This document shows, piece after piece, positions 60,001 through 64,000 of a DNA stretch of 64,000 nt (its first letter is position 1; the number at the start of each line of letters is the position of its first letter). The DNA comes from Acridotheres tristis. Its lineage: Eukaryota > Chordata > Aves > Passeriformes > Sturnidae. The stretch covers positions 10,927,449 to 10,991,448 of the forward strand of contig CM072894.1 of assembly GCA_037013685.1 (NCBI GenBank), given 5' to 3'. A program made the translations under genes and the position numbers. The notes below the pieces were generated by a model. That model ran no database searches. It was not told the origin of the DNA and saw only the letters and a program-made list of their open reading frames with translations.

Positions 60001-63000
60001 CAACTTTTCTACCTTGTAGCCCTATTCCAAATCAGAACAGAAGCAGGCATGCAGAGGGGCTGCTTTCAGCCTCCCCTTAAGCTCAAGATATCCTCAAACC
60101 TAAAGGAAACAAAAAAGACAAAACAGAAAATAAGAAGAGGAGATATAAAGAAGAAACAGACTCCATAACCCTCAGAAATAATCAAATTATTTGAATAAAA
60201 AATAAAATAAATTAAGACAGGAAGGAAAAAACCCAAGCAAATTTTACACATATTTCAGCTCATTATCTTTCAATCCAATATCTTCTCAGCTGAATGGCCA
60301 TGAAAAATAAGATTATTCTTTTAAATTTTCTCACTGCCTTTCTAGATAGATGTAAAATAATTCCCCCAGCTCACATATGGGTCAAGGCAAGGTAGAAGAG
60401 GGGAGGAAGACCCTAAATAAAGTTACAATTTAAGACTTATAAACTACTAAATATAGGGAATAGAAACAGAAAAATATTCCAGACGTATCAATTTTGCCCT
60501 GTATGAATCAGCAAACTGCAGTCATGCAGTCTGCACAAATGTCCATGTCACACATTTCAGTTAAGCAGAATTCAGAGGAACAGCAACGTGGAACTATTTA
60601 AAGGACTCACAAACCATACACAACACAGACACCACTAAAGGAGATCAAACCGGTTCAGCTTTCTGAAGAATCTCAGTAATTACAATAAAAACACAGTCAG
60701 ATTAGCTAGATTATGGAAATTACACACAAAAACACACACTTTGCACTTTTGGAATGTTGGCCAAATGCTTGTATAACAATACAATATAAAACGAGATGTC
60801 ATGAACTACTTTGTCCTGTAGGAAAAAAAACCCCCACAGAATATGCAAAAAGAAGAATTCCTGGAAGAATGTTTTAACAGCTTTGAATTGCACTAACCAC
60901 GTCCATCAGGTCCTGTGCTGAACAATGTTACACAGCCAGGGAATTTAGCATTTTTCAATGTCAAATGATAGCAATGATAATCACTACTAAGAGATAAATA
61001 AATAAATAGTTTACCACTTTGCAGTAGTTGTACACCTACCATTTTATTTCTCTGCCCTAGCAGGATCTCTTTCCAAATGTCACTGGCTCTCTATTTTCAG
61101 GCAAAGTTAATAAATTTGACCATAAAATCTGTATTTCTCTACAGAATCACACCAAGAAGTCAAGGTAGCAACTCTGACATAAGCAGTGGGCAGCAGAGGC
61201 AAGCTGGACTGCCTTGCAGAACAGAAAACAACCAAGGAAGACTGAAAAAGTGACTTGCCAATGGTATTTTTGTCTTTCACTAATCATCTGAATTGATTAA
61301 TAATAAAACATCTGTTGAACTCTCTGCCCAAATTCATTATATTTGATAGAAATATGTAACATTAACAGACAAAAGAAAAATTGCTGTGTGGCCATGCATC
61401 ATACAATAAAAAGCTTTTACTATTATGAATAATCTGCAGCATGAACTGAAACAGTTTGCAAACTATAAACTATTTTACCCAGTTCCTGATCTTGGTTTTC
61501 ATGTTCTCTTCTTTGCAGAACAGCTGATAATACAGATTTTTGTTTTACAGTAGGGCTGTCCTAAATAACTGTATTTTATGTAATCAGAAGTGCCCCTCTA
61601 CATCCTGAGCTTTTATTTGAAGTTTAAAAGCTAAAGTCAGAATTCTGTACAAAAAAAAGGAGATCCATTGAGTCGCTCCATAAATCTGTCCTATGACTAA
61701 ATAATAAAAAAATACACTTGAATTATTTGTCTTGCTATTGGAAGCAGGAATTATCCAAGCAAAGGTGCAGAGAGAAAAATTCAACCAGCTTGCCATTTTA
61801 TCTACAGTGAGTTATACAAGCATAAACCGAAACTACTTTCTTACTCTAAAAAAACCTGTAGAAAACTGCATGAAATAAGTCAAGAATTACTTCTCACAAT
61901 TACTCTGTTTGGAAATTAAAATAACTGACTGAAGTGGCACTCAAACTGTACTCCTTGTGACTGTCTCTGCTCAGGTCAGTTCTCCCTGAAAGGGATTTCT
62001 TTAATGATTATTACTATGGCACAGATGTCCTTCAAGAAGACTCAGCTGGGGAAGCCTCCACCTTCACTTCCTGATACTCATTCATATCTTAATCCAAGGA
62101 AACAAGCATCAAGAAAAATCATGGAATCAAAAATTCTTTTCCAGCCCAGACAAGTCTTCGAGTGAACACATGACTCTGCTTTTTAAAGATTCTCAACTCA
62201 TATTAAACTTTTTGGCAAAGAGCCAAACAGATCTGCCCCACCTCATACAGAAAATATGGAGTATCATGTGAAGTTCTCAGGTAACAGGTTCAAAACAGAA
62301 CAGAAGAATTAATGACTTACTGACACCACACATGAAGTTCAGCTCTTACTGACAGAAAACATGGTAGCTGCAAAAATTTTTTACAAGTTAAGTATATCCA
62401 TGAAACAAAAATCCATACAACACATCATCCCCACTGAGTGGGAGAGCTGACATAACAAGTAACCCTATATTCTAGAAAAGAGCCTAAGAGTAAAGCACCT
62501 GCTGTCAAATGAGCACCTGCTCAGCTCTGGCAGACGAGCAGAACTGGGAACAATAATCCTTTAACATTGCAGGGTCTCAGAGCTTAAAGCTTCAAGAGGG
62601 AATAACAGATCAGACCAGTGGCTGTTCCTGTGAAGAATGGTCTTTACGTTGCCCAAAACAAAACCACCCACCAGCAAACAAACACCACAAACAGAAAGAA
62701 ACTAAGACTAATGCTCCAGCCCATCACTTCTCTAAAATAGAGGTGTAACAGTGACTGTGATACTGTATATAAAATATTTAGCTCTCTAATGATGCCTGAG
62801 AAGATAATTTCCTTCCCCACAATTCACAGGTTTTTTTTAAAAGCATTCAAAGAAACCGAGGTGAACTAAAGAAAGATCTTTTCCATCCTTATTGTAATTA
62901 AAGCAGCATTAACCAATTTATTCAAATGACAAGAGGCTTTAAATGACATAACTGAAAACTAATACAACACCACAGGAAATAACATGCAATTTCAGGGAGA

Positions 63001-63725
63001 AAAAAGATGCAATATTTAACTAGTTCAAATACGTATTCTGATATTGAAGGGAAGAAAAACAAAACAACCACCCCACAAGCCTTTCTTGTCATCTCAAAAC
63101 TGAGAACACTTCAAGTCACTGTCAGTCACACAGCTGTCTACTCCAGAAACTATTACGAAGAGCACAGCACTAAACACTGTCCAGTGCTAGAGAGAATATT
63201 GGATGCACAGGCAGAGGAGAGTGGTTCCTATAATGTATCTCACAATCTGTTAACCCAGAATGCACAGCAACACAAATTGCTGGAAACATGGACTTCTGAA
63301 AGCCATCCAAGAAACCCTGCAGCCTTCCTCTAGCTTAACAACACAAGCAGCAATCCCAGCAAATCATAACTAGCATGACTGCATACACGCTAACATAACT
63401 TTAGCCTGGAACACCTAATCTTCACAGTAATTATCACTACTACAAATTAATTTTAAAAACCCAAAAAACCCACCAAAACCAACTGAATAAATCACAAAAA
63501 GTACTGATTATTTGTACACAGAGTTTCAATGACCTTTCCTTCCTAGAGGACATTCAGTTTTTTTGTTGGGGCTTTTTTACACAACATAAAAATTTCTTTT
63601 ATTTTATTTCTTTGTGCATATTATTGATTTCTCCAGATTGACACTGTAATTATGGTGAATCTCCCTTTTCAAAATACATTTTAGCAACACTTGTAGGCCT
63701 CTTGAAATTATGCAGACTCACTTAC

Positions 63726-63817
63726 TTGAAGATACAGAATCAAAGAGCTGACTATATTCCCAAAATATCACATCCCTCATATTTCCAGTCTTATTTTTTA
63801 GAAGAGTATGGTCCATA
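63726..63817 (-). other. Unidentified candidate exon at right edge
   Basis: A 92-nt segment between a strong acceptor (CCTTTTCTTTCAG) and a consensus donor (GTAAGTGAG). One frame is open throughout and reads MDHTLLKNKTGNMRDVIFWE and then YSQLFDSVSS; the other two frames contain stops. I do not recognise the peptide. It could be a HYCC2 5' UTR or alternative first-coding exon, an exon of another minus-strand transcript, or chance. Confidence 0.35.
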
Positions 63818-64000
63818 CTGAAAGAAAAGGAAATAGAGAAAGCAAAGCATGGTAGAGCAAATCAACTGATTGCACAAAGTTTTTCTTAACAGTTGTTTTT
63901 ATGTACTTGGGGAGTGAAGGGGAAGGCAAAACCAGCTGCTCCAAACCTTGTTACTTACACCTTGAAAGCGATGGTGTGCCTGAAGACAAAACCTGACAAG

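Larger units (their letters stand above)
45805..64000 (-). other. HYCC2: HYCC2 first intron / 5' region (over 18 kb, runs off the window)
   Basis: AT-rich non-coding DNA upstream of the first coding exon. No CpG island appears, so the HYCC2 promoter is most likely to the right of the window. Recognisable contents are the minisatellite at 47668-47787, the CR1 fragment at 48611-48840, homopolymer A runs at 46655-46671 and 57056-57075, and the candidate exon at 63726-63817. The assignment as intron is inferred from the known large first intron of human HYCC2. Confidence 0.65.

Noticed and set aside
63007..63333. 108-aa plus-strand open frame
   Set aside because: No domain, no promoter or splice context; length is compatible with chance.

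Overview
The window is vertebrate nuclear DNA, most likely from a bird. It is AT-rich and repeat-poor, coding sequence is split into short exons with GT/AG borders, one CpG island is present, and one CR1-type retroposon tail of the bird/reptile kind is recognisable. Two genes account for all the coding sequence I can support, both on the minus strand: ORC2 (left) and HYCC2, also called FAM126B (right). This is the same neighbourhood and orientation as I know from human 2q33. I found no prokaryotic features, rRNA, tRNA or CRISPR.

ORC2 (origin recognition complex subunit 2): the start codon is at 14979 and the 13 coding exons in the window run leftward to 845. All intron phases join cleanly, giving 483 complete codons without a stop. 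The last roughly 88 residues (winged-helix end), stop codon and 3' UTR lie left of the window. Introns hold two LTR-like repeats (about 281-710 and 4426-5640).

ORC2 promoter / HYCC2 3' end: a CpG island (about 14570-15415) covers ORC2 exon 1 and its upstream region. The HYCC2 polyadenylation signal (15485-15490) is only about 500 bp from the ORC2 start codon, so the genes sit tail to head with almost no spacer.

HYCC2 (hyccin 2, subunit of the plasma-membrane PI4KA-TTC7-hyccin complex): a 3' UTR of about 7.2 kb (about 15465-22710), a large terminal coding exon (22711-23315) and nine further constitutive coding exons back to the start codon at 45776. The conceptual protein is 531 aa. An additional 168-bp in-frame candidate exon (28138-28305) would add 56 aa. 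Right of 45804 is 18 kb of first intron, with a CR1 fragment, a 3 x 40-bp minisatellite, and one unidentified candidate exon near the right edge (63726-63817). The HYCC2 promoter was not found and is probably outside the window.

The two genes have unrelated jobs (DNA replication licensing versus phosphoinositide synthesis). I see no new multi-gene system. The most interesting items are the HYCC2 cassette exon, a recursive-splice-like AG|GTAAG at the first coding exon of HYCC2, a perfect 16-bp hairpin at 43505-43540, and the crowded HYCC2/ORC2 junction.
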